Origin: a virus
Virus record (IMG/VR): IMGVR_UViG_3300034018_002242
Span: 1-40,689 of that record
DNA length: 40,689 nucleotides
Reading direction: 5' to 3' (one strand)
The notes beneath the pieces were generated by a model, which saw only the letters and a program-made list of their open reading frames with translations, was not told the origin of the DNA and made no database searches. The stretch's first letter is position 1, and every line of letters begins with the position of its first letter. This document shows positions 24,005 through 30,532 of the stretch, one piece after another. A program made the position numbers and the translations under genes.

Positions 24005-24723
24005 TGGGATCTCTGGGAGCCATCTACGCGGGCGGCAGTTCGTCCATTGCCACATTGCCCCAATTTCTGACGAGCATCGGAAAAGACTCGTTCTATGCCC
24101 GCTTCTATCAGGGCATCGGCATGTACGTGAACGCTGACAAGACCGGGGGGGCTGTGGCACTCAACGGCACCGTCGGAAGCTGGGAAGCTGACCCGGCTAA
24201 CACCAGCAACTTCACGGCGTACTGGACTCAATCTACGACTGGTGACAGACCGCACTACGCGACCGCGAACGGGATCAACAGTCTGTACTCGTCCAGCAAT
24301 AACCCATCGGGAGCGGCTGACCAGAGACACCTGATACTGAGCAGCACGACGGCACTGAATGGCAACTATTCATTGCTGATGCGGTTGCCAATCCTGGCCC
24401 GTGACAATCGGACTCCGTATTCCCACAATGGAACGCAAGTTTATTTCGGTACATCGACGGGTGGTGGCTCACTCTTTTCTGCTGTCGCAGCCGGTGGTTC
24501 CACAGCCGCTGACCAAGTAACCCATTGCGTCCGAAATGTCGCCGGAACAACCAGCGGAAATGCGATCGTCTGCATTTCACAAACGGGAACAGGCCACAAC
24601 AACACAGCGCCGAACCTGTTGAAACGCAGCACCGCGTACTCGTCTTCTGCCATCTCGGAACTTTGGTTTACCCCACTGCTGACGATTGCCGAACTTGACG
24701 CAGCCATGACATTCATAACGTGA
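24004..24723 (+). CDS. Tail fibre tip / receptor-binding candidate
   Basis: This 239-residue protein begins MGSLGAIYAGGSSSIATLPQ and overlaps the fibre stop as TAATG, so it is made with it. It is rich in Gly, Ser, Thr, Asn and aromatic residues (ANTSNFTAYWTQSTTGDRPHYATANG) and looks like a beta-sandwich lectin-type domain. It is somewhat more AT-rich than its neighbours. Position directly after the fibre gene suggests a tip adhesin or fibre chaperone. No named family is recognised. Confidence 0.55.
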   Translation: MGSLGAIYAGGSSSIATLPQFLTSIGKDSFYARFYQGIGMYVNADKTGGAVALNGTVGSWEADPANTSNFTAYWTQSTTGDRPHYATANGINSLYSSSNNPSGAADQRHLILSSTTALNGNYSLLMRLPILARDNRTPYSHNGTQVYFGTSTGGGSLFSAVAAGGSTAADQVTHCVRNVAGTTSGNAIVCISQTGTGHNNTAPNLLKRSTAYSSSAISELWFTPLLTIAELDAAMTFIT

Positions 24724-24731
24724 GGCACCTG

Positions 24732-25070
24732 ATGGCCCCCACCGCCAGTGAGATCTTCGACCGCGTGAAAGCGGAACGCCCCCCCGGCTGGCGACGGTTC
24801 ACCATGGACCACGCCCAGCGGGTCCAGCGATCGCTCGTGCAGGGATCCGCCGTCGGCACCCTCAACGTGCATGGCGGCCTGTTGAAGATGGCCGATCTCT
24901 CCAATGACGAACTCAGCCGACTGAGCGAGCAGGTTCGCACCAACAACGGCGCGGTCGGAGTCGGCGGTATGTTCATCTTCAGCTGGCTGGCCTGGAAACT
25001 GGTCGAGGCCGCCGTCCTATGGGCCATCAAATGGGCCTGGCGGCGACAGTGGGGATTGGATGATGGCTGA
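24732..25070 (+). CDS. Small C-terminally membrane-anchored protein
   Basis: This protein of about 112 residues starts at ATG 24732 with GAGG 6 bases upstream; a GTG at 24720 overlapping the previous stop is an alternative. The N-terminal half is soluble and basic (TASEIFDRVKAERPPGWRRF). Residues about 78-102 form a Trp-rich hydrophobic segment (VGGMFIFSWLAWKLVEAAVL) followed by basic WAWRRQW. It could be a holin-like or membrane-tail protein closing the block. The stop codon lies inside a heptad repeat. Confidence 0.55.
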   Translation: MAPTASEIFDRVKAERPPGWRRFTMDHAQRVQRSLVQGSAVGTLNVHGGLLKMADLSNDELSRLSEQVRTNNGAVGVGGMFIFSWLAWKLVEAAVLWAIKWAWRRQWGLDDG

Positions 25071-25097
25071 TGGCAATTGGCAAATGGCTCATGGCCG
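25058..25097 (+). repeat. GCCATNN heptad repeat, left arm only
   Basis: GGATGATGGCTGATGGCAAT followed by TGGCAAATGGCTCATGGCCGG overlaps the stop codon of the preceding gene. It fills the convergent gap before the minus-strand gene ending at 25116. No right arm follows. Confidence 0.8.
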
Positions 25098-25115
25098 GAT
25101 GGAAAGCAGTCAGTC

Positions 25116-25478
25116 CTATTTCTTGATACTTACGCGGGCGAGTTTCTCCGCCATGTCGGCGATCGCACGCAGGCCGAGACCCAGGCCGATGACGGCCAGA
25201 TCGATCATTCCGAGCCCCACGAGAGACAAGGCTCGAAACTGTTGCAGTTTCTGGTCCGACCGGGCCTGCCAGTCCTGATCCGCCTTGATCGCCTCTCGAA
25301 GCGGTTCCACGTTCGCCCCCTGAACGGCAAAACTCTCCACCATCCCATCGGTCAGAAACGGCTTCTTGGCCGACGAATCCAGAATCCCCGAGTCCGCCAG
25401 ATACACCACGAACCCCACCTGGAACACCAGCCCCAGGACAACCAGCAGGCCCCCAAGTATGCGTAAACCTTGATACAT
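25116..25478 (-). CDS. Two-pass membrane protein (holin-like or superinfection candidate)
   Basis: This 120-residue protein starts MYQGLRILGGLLVVLGLVFQ. Membrane segments lie at about 8-27 and about 90-112 (ALSLVGLGMIDLAVIGLGLG), separated by a polar loop. The ATG at 25478 has a GGGGGACGGAAG purine-rich ribosome site. A longer frame to 25715 is unlikely. It is next to the integrase and attP, where phages often place lysogenic-conversion or exclusion genes. The topology is also compatible with a holin. No family is recognised. Confidence 0.55.
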   Translation of the reverse strand: MYQGLRILGGLLVVLGLVFQVGFVVYLADSGILDSSAKKPFLTDGMVESFAVQGANVEPLREAIKADQDWQARSDQKLQQFRALSLVGLGMIDLAVIGLGLGLRAIADMAEKLARVSIKK

Positions 25479-25578
25479 CTTCCGTCCCCCTCGCTTGTGT
25501 GGTAAACTGTCCGCACGTCCATTTGTGATACTACCCTGCCGCCCGGCCTGTTGACCACTCCTTTCCGTGGTCCAGCCC

Positions 25579-25645
25579 AAAGCCACCAGCCCGACCGCCA
25601 AGCCGCCTATCTCACCGCCTATCTCGTCTCTGGCTGGCTTTTTTT
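25579..25645 (+). terminator. Possible rho-independent terminator with long loop
   Basis: AAAGCCACCAG (25579-25589) pairs with CTGGCTGGCTTT (25630-25641), allowing one bulged base. Seven T's follow (25639-25645). The 40-base loop is long and contains two CCGCCTATCTC copies. There is no plus-strand gene just upstream, so its target is unclear; it may stop read-through toward attP. Between 25479 and 25728 I see no convincing gene. Confidence 0.35.
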
Positions 25646-25728
25646 GTCTCGTCATCGCATTTCTCGTTTGGCTTGTTTTCCTGCCTTTCGCCTTGTTTCG
25701 TGCATTTCCCGTCATAGCGACCTCTACA

Positions 25729-25775
<47 letters not shown>

Positions 25776-25777
25776 AT

Positions 25778-27022
25778 TCAACGAGGTTTTTTACGGGGCT
25801 TTGGGCGAGGGTCTTCTTTTTTGTTTTCGCTGTCAAGCCGCCTTTCCGCCGCCTGTCTGCCTTTCTTTGCCGTCGCCTGACCGGCCAGCCCGCCAAACGC
25901 CTGGCCATGGACTTCATCGATGACGTGGCTGTAGAGCCGCAGTGTGGTATCGGCCTTGCTGTGCCCCAGCGAGCCCGCGACGGCCAGCACCGAATGACCG
26001 GCCAGGATCGCCTGGGTCGCTGCCGTATGGCGGAAATGGTGCATCCCCCGATGCCGGATCCCGAGCTCTGCCAGCAATGGCCGCCAGAACTTGAAGTACA
26101 GATTCCCCCGCCGCTGGGGCAAGCCCCGGATCGTCGGGAAGATCCATTCGCAATCGCCGAGCTTCTCAGCGATCGCCTGTTTCCGCCGGGCCTCAAAGAA
26201 CGCCAGATGATCCTTCGTCAGCGCCAGCTTCCGCCGACCGGCCGCCGTCTTCAATTTGTCCTTGATGACCTGGACGCCCCACTCGTCAAGGACCTGCCGC
26301 TGGATCGTCAGTTGCTTCCCAGCGACATTGAGATCCTCCCACTTCAGCCCGAGGACTTCCCCCTGACGCAGACCCAGCGAGTAGGTCACTTGGATCAACG
26401 GCAGATTCCGATGCCCCTTCAGCTTGGCGAAGATCTTCGCGAGCTCGGCATCGGTAAAGGGGACGATCGGCTTGCGTTGCTTCTTGGGGGCCTTCAACCC
26501 GTGCATCGGATGGCCCTGAATGATCTGCAGCGTCATCGCAAAGCTGAGCATCCCGCTCAGGGTCGTCCAGGCACTTCGCTGTGCTTCGGGCAGACACCCC
26601 GAATCCCGCAGCAGACTCGACCACTGATTCACCATCAGCTGGTCGACTTCAATCACCCGCTTCCTGCCCAGGTACGGGACGATGTACTTGGCCATTGAGT
26701 TTTCGCGATGCTTGACCGTCCCCGGCTCAACCTGCATCTGGTTCAGCCACTGTTTCGAGAGTTCCGTGATCGTCATCACCGACCCGGCAATCTTCCCCTT
26801 GCCAGCCCGCTCGTTCTCCAACAGCTTCGTGGCGGCCAGCGCTGCCTCTCGCGTGGTAAACGTCAGCTGTGGACGATGCCGTACGCCATTCCAATCGACA
26901 TAGGAAACCGACGTGACATACTTCACGCCCTGTGTCTTCGTACGCCGCTCAAACACGGTCCCCCGGCCCCTTACGCCACGTTCCCGCTTCTTTCGTTCAG
27001 TCTTCGTCTTCGCCTTGACCAT
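25778..27022 (-). CDS. int: Tyrosine-type site-specific integrase
   Basis: This 414-residue enzyme recombines attP with the host attB. Catalytic residues are visible: Arg219 (YSLGLRQGEVLGLKWED), Lys near 258 (KLKTAAGRRKLALT), His328-x-x-Arg331 (MHHFRHTAATQ), His354 (SLGHSKADTTLRLYSHV) and nucleophile Tyr364. The N-terminal part has an arm-binding region with three-stranded style (YVTSVSYVDWNGVRHRPQLTF) and a SAM-like core-binding domain at about 85-180. It starts MVKAKTKTERKKRERG and overlaps the stop of the upstream small gene by 26 bases. The adjacent tRNA-Pro core is its probable target. Confidence 0.95.
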   Translation of the reverse strand: MVKAKTKTERKKRERGVRGRGTVFERRTKTQGVKYVTSVSYVDWNGVRHRPQLTFTTREAALAATKLLENERAGKGKIAGSVMTITELSKQWLNQMQVEPGTVKHRENSMAKYIVPYLGRKRVIEVDQLMVNQWSSLLRDSGCLPEAQRSAWTTLSGMLSFAMTLQIIQGHPMHGLKAPKKQRKPIVPFTDAELAKIFAKLKGHRNLPLIQVTYSLGLRQGEVLGLKWEDLNVAGKQLTIQRQVLDEWGVQVIKDKLKTAAGRRKLALTKDHLAFFEARRKQAIAEKLGDCEWIFPTIRGLPQRRGNLYFKFWRPLLAELGIRHRGMHHFRHTAATQAILAGHSVLAVAGSLGHSKADTTLRLYSHVIDEVHGQAFGGLAGQATAKKGRQAAERRLDSENKKEDPRPKPRKKPR

Positions 27023-27236
27023 GCCCTACCCTTTCAATTGCCGCCAACAACACCGCCATGTCGGCGGTCTCGTGGGTAATGGGGACGCCCAGTTCCGCGA
27101 ACCGGGCCCGCAATTCATGCATCGGACACTCGAGCCACAAACAAAACTTGTCCAGGGGATACACCCCCGTCTGTGGCATCGGCTGCATTGCTGGCTTACC
27201 GTGGTCGGCTTCGCCTCTGCCGTTTGTCCCCTTCAT
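26997..27236 (-). CDS. Small putative DNA-binding protein upstream of integrase
   Basis: This protein of about 79 residues starts MKGTNGRGEADHGKPAMQP (ATG at 27236, AAAGG 7 bases upstream; an ATG at 27242 is also possible). The C-terminal half PLDKFCLWLECPMHELRARF followed by AELGVPITHETADMAVLLAAIERV has the spacing of a helix-turn-helix plus wing. It aligns loosely with the neighbouring 84-residue protein. It overlaps both the integrase start and the upstream gene's stop. A directionality factor or regulator role is plausible, not proven. Confidence 0.5.
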   Translation of the reverse strand: MKGTNGRGEADHGKPAMQPMPQTGVYPLDKFCLWLECPMHELRARFAELGVPITHETADMAVLLAAIERVGHGQGEDED

Positions 27237-27450
27237 TGTCATGCCTTTCGATTGCCCGGAAAAGTTGTTCTGCACTGACCAGGTCAAAGAAGTTGGGTTT
27301 GACCCCGATGACCTTGAGCTTTTTGGTGAACGTATCACGCTCCAGCCCGAACCGGGAAGCCCAAAACGTCACGGTCTGCCAACCCAGTTGCGGCAGTTCC
27401 ATCACAGACGGATCGAATCTTCCCGAAAACTCCGGTTTTTCGTTTGCCAT
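27196..27450 (-). CDS. Small putative helix-turn-helix protein
   Basis: This 84-residue protein (MANEKPEFSGRFDPSVMELP) has a C-terminal domain LGWQTVTFWASRFGLERDTF then TKKLKVIGVKPNFFDLVSAEQ, compatible with a winged helix as in excisionases or small-terminase DNA-binding domains. It ends in a basic RRSRPR tail. It is the first gene of the minus-strand integrase operon. The pair of similar small proteins ahead of the integrase could form an excision or lysogeny control set. No clear CI-type repressor is seen in the window. Confidence 0.5.
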   Translation of the reverse strand: MANEKPEFSGRFDPSVMELPQLGWQTVTFWASRFGLERDTFTKKLKVIGVKPNFFDLVSAEQLFRAIERHDNEGDKRQRRSRPR

Positions 27451-27524
27451 TGATACGTGCCCGATCTAGGATCACGGATAGACACCCGCGACCGTGGAAA
27501 GAAGTGGGGAATGTCAAAATCATC

Positions 27525-27560
27525 AAAAGCCCGCAGGACTGCAATCCGGCGGGTTTTTTC
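27525..27560 (+). terminator. Rho-independent terminator
   Basis: CCCGC (27530-27534) pairs with GCGGG (27549-27553), with an inner GGA/TCC pair and loop CTGCAA, followed by six T's (27554-27559). On the other strand the stem is followed by CTTTTGATGATTTT, so it may also work weakly there. It sits in the 450-base control region between the integrase operon and the early operon. Confidence 0.65.
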
Positions 27561-27670
27561 TTTGGTATTGCTGGCCAGAAGCGGCGAGAGGTCGCAAGCA
27601 GCGACGAAGAGATGCTGATACAGTAGACATGCGGCACTCCTTCCCTTGTTTCCGCAGGGGACTGGGGCAA

Positions 27671-27704
27671 AACCATAGGGCAGGTGACCGCCTGTCCTAT
27701 GGTT
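27671..27704. other. 14-bp hairpin in the early control region
   Basis: AACCATAGGGCAGG (27671-27684) and CCTGTCCTATGGTT (27691-27704) form a 14-bp stem with one G-T wobble and a 6-base loop, TGACCG. No T-run follows, so a terminator is unlikely. It directly precedes AT-rich sequence and may be an operator or protein-binding cruciform. Confidence 0.7.
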
Positions 27705-27800
27705 GCCGTTGTACTTACTTAGATTACTAAAGACAAGCCGAAACTGTTCATAATGAAACCATGTCAATACTAAATATTCCGTCATTCTCCGGATGAACGC
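27705..27800 (+). promoter_or_regulatory. AT-rich likely early promoter region
   Basis: This approximately 80-base stretch is much more AT-rich than its surroundings. It contains a TTCAT-A-ATGAA dyad at about 27748-27758 and several TACTAAA-like boxes (TTACTAAAG, ATACTAAAT). It lies upstream of the first early gene (27902) and next to the 14-bp hairpin. The rest of 27451-27901 contains no gene I can support. Confidence 0.4.
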
Positions 27801-27901
27801 CGCAAAATTCCGTCTAAACCCGCCATCTCGCCAACACGCGACAAACCGCGACTATTGTTCGCCCATCGCTGATTCACAACCCCAGCGACGGATGACCAGA
27901 G

Positions 27902-28156
27902 ATGACCACGCAACGCGCCTCATTCACACCGCCCCCACGACTGGCCAGGGACTACCTGACCAGAACGCAGGCCGCCGTTGAACTCGGTTGTAGTCTGCGG
28001 GAACTCGACCGCAAGCTCGCTGCCGGTTCCCTCGATTTCATTCCCTACGACGGCAAACACCGCCTGATCAGCAAGAAGTCGGTGAACTTCTACATTGCCG
28101 AGCGCAGCGGCCTGGCAATGCCTGAGAAGGCCAATGGCCGACAAGCCAAAGCCTAG
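27902..28156 (+). CDS. Helix-turn-helix (MerR/excisionase-like) DNA-binding protein
   Basis: This is an 84-residue protein with the pattern YLTRTQAAVELGCSLRELDR followed by KLAAGSLDFIPYDGKHRLISKKSVNFYI. This is the usual form of small excisionase/AlpA-type winged helix-turn-helix proteins: a recognition helix after 'AAxxLGCS', a wing, then a 'K.V..Y' end. The N-terminus is a disordered PPPR tail. It is the first gene of the plus-strand early operon, beside the control region, and may act as a transcription regulator or excisionase. Confidence 0.7.
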   Translation: MTTQRASFTPPPRLARDYLTRTQAAVELGCSLRELDRKLAAGSLDFIPYDGKHRLISKKSVNFYIAERSGLAMPEKANGRQAKA

Positions 28157-28201
28157 AGCCAGCAGCACGGACGAACGCGACCACCACACACCGAGACACG
28201 C

Positions 28202-28435
28202 ATGACGATCCTGGACCAGTTGAACGCCCGACTTGCTGACGCTTCCGCTCAGCTGGACTTCTCCAACAAAGAAGTCGAACGCATCAAGCGGGAACTGAAG
28301 AACGCCAAGGAGTCACGTGCTCAAGACCAGGACAAGGTCAACATGATCGCCAACAACATCCGCGAACTGCGCGACGGCGAATATCAGCCCACTCTCTTCG
28401 AGGGAGACGAACCACCCTCGGAGGAGTCGCCGTAA
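28202..28435 (+). CDS. Small coiled-coil protein
   Basis: This 77-residue protein (MTILDQLNARLADASAQLDF) has a heptad-patterned charged helix across about residues 5-55 (FSNKEVERIKRELKNAKESR), then an acidic disordered tail (TLFEGDEPPSEESP). There is no membrane segment. Its stop codon lies inside the left arm of a perfect 11-bp inverted repeat. It is probably an oligomeric accessory protein of the early operon; the function is unknown. Confidence 0.6.
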   Translation: MTILDQLNARLADASAQLDFSNKEVERIKRELKNAKESRAQDQDKVNMIANNIRELRDGEYQPTLFEGDEPPSEESP

Positions 28436-28465
28436 GGAGAAGGTACGAGGCCGACTCCTTACGGC
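28429..28465 (+). other. Perfect 11-bp inverted repeat at gene end, upstream of tRNA
   Basis: GCCGTAAGGAG (28429-28439) and CTCCTTACGGC (28455-28465) enclose a 15-base loop. The stop codon TAA at 28433-28435 is inside the stem. No T-run follows, so this is more likely an RNA stability or processing element than an intrinsic terminator. It precedes the tRNA gene by about 95 bases. Confidence 0.7.
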
Positions 28466-28558
28466 AAACATAAACCCTGTGCGACTGTGGATGGCCGTTT
28501 CGACGGCGGCAAAAGCTGATTGCAACCCCGGAGTGAACATCCACCACGCCCGGGACAC

Positions 28559-28632
28559 TGCGGGGTAGAGCAGTTCGGTAGCTCGCCTGGTTCATACCCA
28601 GGAAGTCGTCGGTTCGAATCCGACCCCCGCTA
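28559..28632 (+). tRNA. tRNA-Met (CAT anticodon), initiator-like features
   Basis: A full cloverleaf folds: acceptor UGCGGGG/CCCCGCU with the first pair (U-U) unpaired; D arm GAGC/GCTC with loop AGTTCGGTA; anticodon arm CCTGG-TTCATAC-CCAGG with anticodon CAT. The variable loop is AAGTC, the T arm GTCGG-TTCGAAT-CCGAC, and the discriminator A. No CCA is encoded. The unpaired 1-72 position and A11-U24 pair are initiator hallmarks, but the three consecutive G-C pairs expected in the anticodon stem are not all present. It may serve as an extra Met tRNA; isoleucine decoding after modification cannot be excluded. Confidence 0.9.
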
Positions 28633-28639
28633 TTTAAGA

Positions 28640-28721
28640 AGCAAATGGCTGATGGCAAATAGCCATTGGCCAGAAAAACACGTCTCTGGCCATCAGCCAT
28701 CCGCCACCAGCTATAGGCCCT
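28640..28721 (+). repeat. GCCATNN heptad repeat, complete copy
   Basis: The left arm (GAAGCAAATGGCTGATGGC, then AAATAGCCATTGGCCAGA) and the right arm (CTCTGGCCATCAGCCATCC, then GCCACCAGCTATAGGCCCT) are joined by a loop of about 10 bases. It begins 8 bases after the tRNA and ends 5 bases before the ATG at 28727. Confidence 0.85.
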
Positions 28722-28726
28722 CACCC

Positions 28727-28951
28727 ATGGCCCCCAAACGCACACCGGCCCAGATCCGCACGATCGATTCGGCCACCCAGCAGATCCGCGTCACGCATCG
28801 CCAGAGTGGCGAGAACTTCGTCGTGCAGCTGATCGGTGGGGGACGCCAGAAGGTCCGGCTGGAGGGTCCGCACGAATACGAATTCCAGGTCGAACCACGC
28901 GACCAGGTCACCGACTTTCTACCAAAACTTCCACCACTTCCCCCCGCATAG
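28727..28951 (+). CDS. Hypothetical small protein
   Basis: This 74-residue basic protein (MAPKRTPAQIRTIDSATQQI) has a beta-like middle (RVTHRQSGENFVVQLIGGGRQ) and a Pro-rich C-terminus (FLPKLPPLPPA). The start is immediately after a heptad-repeat right arm ending CCTCACCC, with no Shine-Dalgarno sequence. The same frame is open across the tRNA and repeat upstream, but that part is clearly not coding. The function is unknown. Confidence 0.5.
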   Translation: MAPKRTPAQIRTIDSATQQIRVTHRQSGENFVVQLIGGGRQKVRLEGPHEYEFQVEPRDQVTDFLPKLPPLPPA

Positions 28952-29032
28952 AGTCGGGCAGTTCCCGGGCAGGGATGCGGCATGGACGCAACCGGGGACC
29001 GACCTTTTTTCTCTCTCTGAAAGGATTCTCTG

Positions 29033-29230
29033 ATGCTCGTTCTCTCCCGCAAAGCTGGCGAACAGATCCTGATCGGCCCCAACATCACGATTCAGATTGT
29101 CCGGCTCGGCCCGAACAGCGTGAAGATCGGCATCGAGGCCCCAAAGGAGATCCAGATTCTTCGTCCGGAATTGCAGACGGCGGATGGCAAATGGCCGATG
29201 GCCAATGGCCAGAAGAAAGGGGGCAAGTGA
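29033..29230 (+). CDS. csrA: CsrA/RsmA-family RNA-binding regulator
   Basis: This 65-residue protein matches CsrA along residues 1-46: MLVLSRKAGEQILIGPNITI followed by QIVRLGPNSVKIGIEAPKEI, including the GIEAP core and the preceding strands that form the dimer. CsrA binds GGA-containing hairpins near ribosome sites and changes translation or stability. The last about 18 residues (QTADGKWPMANGQKKGGK) are encoded by a heptad repeat and are not part of the family. AAAGGA lies 7 bases upstream of the ATG. A phage copy could redirect host translation or lifestyle control. Confidence 0.92.
   Translation: MLVLSRKAGEQILIGPNITIQIVRLGPNSVKIGIEAPKEIQILRPELQTADGKWPMANGQKKGGK
29179..29213 (+). repeat. 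GCCATNN heptad repeat, left arm, forming the csrA 3' end
   Basis: GGCGGATGGCAAATGGCCGA continues TGGCCAATGGCCAGAAG. It is read in frame as ADGKWPMANGQ. The complementary right arm lies at 29376-29428, after the next small gene. Confidence 0.85.
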
Positions 29231-29373
29231 TGGAGTACATCATTGACGGTCTGGCTTTCGTCGGCTTGATCGCCCTGGCCATCGTCGCCGCCTCACTCTT
29301 CACCCGGCCCCGCAAGCAATCGCGGCAGGACGAGGACGTGATCGGTGACTGGGTCGATCGCCTCAAGCTCTAA
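29230..29373 (+). CDS. 47-residue single-pass membrane protein
   Basis: The start overlaps the csrA stop (TGATG), so the two are coupled. The N-terminal segment MEYIIDGLAFVGLIALAIVA is a clear membrane helix. It is followed by ASLFTRPRKQSRQDEDVIGD and an amphipathic end. It is enclosed by a left-arm and a right-arm heptad repeat on its two sides. Its size and topology fit a phage micro-membrane protein; the function is unknown. Confidence 0.6.
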   Translation: MEYIIDGLAFVGLIALAIVAASLFTRPRKQSRQDEDVIGDWVDRLKL

Positions 29374-29375
29374 CC

Positions 29376-29428
29376 CCTCTGGCCATCAGCCATATGCCAT
29401 CAGCCATATGCCATCAGCCATAGGCTCT
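29376..29428 (+). repeat. GCCATNN heptad repeat, right arm with extra tandem units
   Basis: CTCTGGCCATCAGCCATATG continues with two further CCATCAGCCATATG units and ends ATAGGCTCTC, 3 bases before the ATG at 29432. The 14-nt tandem unit ATGCCATCAGCCAT is exactly repeated, showing recent expansion. Confidence 0.9.
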
Positions 29429-29431
29429 CTT

Positions 29432-29755
29432 ATGCGCCGCACACTCATCACGAAAGAACAGCAACTGCGAGTGATTGAACTGGCACAGCAGGGACTGTTC
29501 CGCAAAGAGATCGGCCAGCGGACCGGACTCTCGCGGGACATCATCGAGGCGATCTGCCGCAAGCATTGCGTGAAGCTGGCCCAGGCCAAACGCGGCCGCA
29601 AGCCCGACGAGATCCGCTACCGGGCGATCGCCAAACTCTACGAGATATTCCCCGTGCAGAGGCAACTTGCCCGCGTGCTCGGATGCTCGCAAGCCGCCAT
29701 CTCCCGCAACCTGATCGAAGCCCGCAAACTCGACCCCGTCACCTCAGACACATAG
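29432..29755 (+). CDS. Double helix-turn-helix DNA-binding protein
   Basis: This 107-residue protein starts MRRTLITKEQQLRVIELAQQ. Two helix-turn-helix units are visible: GLFRKEIGQRTGLSRDIIEA (about residues 22-41) and VQRQLARVLGCSQAAISRNL (about 74-93), linked by a basic RGRKPDEIRYR stretch. It resembles transposase or sigma-factor-like helix-turn-helix regulators. The upstream frame consists only of repeat sequence. It is a likely early-operon transcription regulator; the target is unknown. Confidence 0.65.
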   Translation: MRRTLITKEQQLRVIELAQQGLFRKEIGQRTGLSRDIIEAICRKHCVKLAQAKRGRKPDEIRYRAIAKLYEIFPVQRQLARVLGCSQAAISRNLIEARKLDPVTSDT

Positions 29756-29761
29756 GACGCC

Positions 29762-30487
29762 ATGCCCACCATCCCCATCAAATGCGTCCACACCCGGACC
29801 AGGAAACTCGTCGACCTGAACGACGTGAAACCCGATGACATCGACCTCGACGACATCTGCTGGTCCCTCGCGGGCATCAACCGCTGGGGCGGTCATGGTT
29901 GCCGCACCTACTTTGTGACCGACCACGCCGAGTCGGTTTACAAGGCGATGCGTGAGGACAGCATCCACAACCGCAACCTCGCCACACCGATCGAACTTTT
30001 CTGGGGACTGCTGCACGACGGCCACGAGGCATACAGCAACGACCTCAGCGCCCCACTCAAGTATTACCTAGCCCAGTTCACGAACGCGCTGACGCTGCTG
30101 GAGCAACGAATCGACAAGGCCATCGCCCAGCACTTCGGGATTTCCGAGATCCCCTACAACGAATCAATGATCCACGAATACGACATGCTCGCCCGAGAGC
30201 AGGAATACGGTTTTCTCTTCGACGGCAAGAGCAATGGCTTGCTCCATAACACTGGCGACCGCAGCACCCAGGAAGTCCGCGCCAAACGCTTCAAGGGATA
30301 CGTCGAAAAAGCCCTGGAAGAACTCCGCGACTGGATGAATAAACCGCAAATCAAATTCACGGCGAAACAGGCAGAGACGCCAGCGGCGCCACAGGCACGC
30401 AAGCCGATCGTTGAATATCTGCTGGAATCGCTGAGCGCCTACCAGAAGGAAAACCCACACCTCAAAGTCACCTTGACGATCCAGTGA
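29762..30487 (+). CDS. HD-domain phosphohydrolase (YfbR-like)
   Basis: This 241-residue protein has an HD superfamily core: a first His in RTYFVTDHAESVYKAM (near 56), then the HD pair in ELFWGLLHDGHEAYSNDLSA (near 86-87) followed by the typical 'EAY..D...PLK' segment found in phage HD hydrolases. A distal His/Asp region (ESMIHEYDMLAREQEYGF) may complete the metal site. Relatives include 5'-deoxynucleotidases, so a role in nucleotide metabolism is plausible. The C-terminal about 45 residues form a separate Ala/Pro-linked helical tail. Confidence 0.72.
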   Translation: MPTIPIKCVHTRTRKLVDLNDVKPDDIDLDDICWSLAGINRWGGHGCRTYFVTDHAESVYKAMREDSIHNRNLATPIELFWGLLHDGHEAYSNDLSAPLKYYLAQFTNALTLLEQRIDKAIAQHFGISEIPYNESMIHEYDMLAREQEYGFLFDGKSNGLLHNTGDRSTQEVRAKRFKGYVEKALEELRDWMNKPQIKFTAKQAETPAAPQARKPIVEYLLESLSAYQKENPHLKVTLTIQ

Positions 30488-30489
30488 CA

Positions 30490-30530
30490 CCCTCTGGCCA
30501 TCCGCCACACACCATCCGCCATCGGCCAGC
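30490..30530 (+). repeat. GCCATNN heptad repeat, right arm only
   Basis: ACCCTCTGGCCATCCGCCAC continues ACACCATCCGCCATCGGCCAG, ending 2-3 bases before the ATG at 30533. It closely matches the right arm at 1064-1100. Confidence 0.85.
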
Positions 30531-30532
30531 CC

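Noticed and set aside
25479-25715. Longer start for the two-pass membrane protein
   Set aside because: The extension is low-complexity and crosses a possible terminator; the ATG at 25478 has a good ribosome site.
27402-27785. Minus-strand open frame in the control region
   Set aside because: It spans a terminator and a 14-bp hairpin, has no ribosome site and no recognisable protein features.
28520-28726. Extended start over the tRNA gene for the protein at 28727
   Set aside because: It would read through the tRNA and the heptad repeat.
29376-29428. CRISPR-like array
   Set aside because: Units are 7 or 14 bases with no spacers and no cas genes; it is a short tandem repeat.
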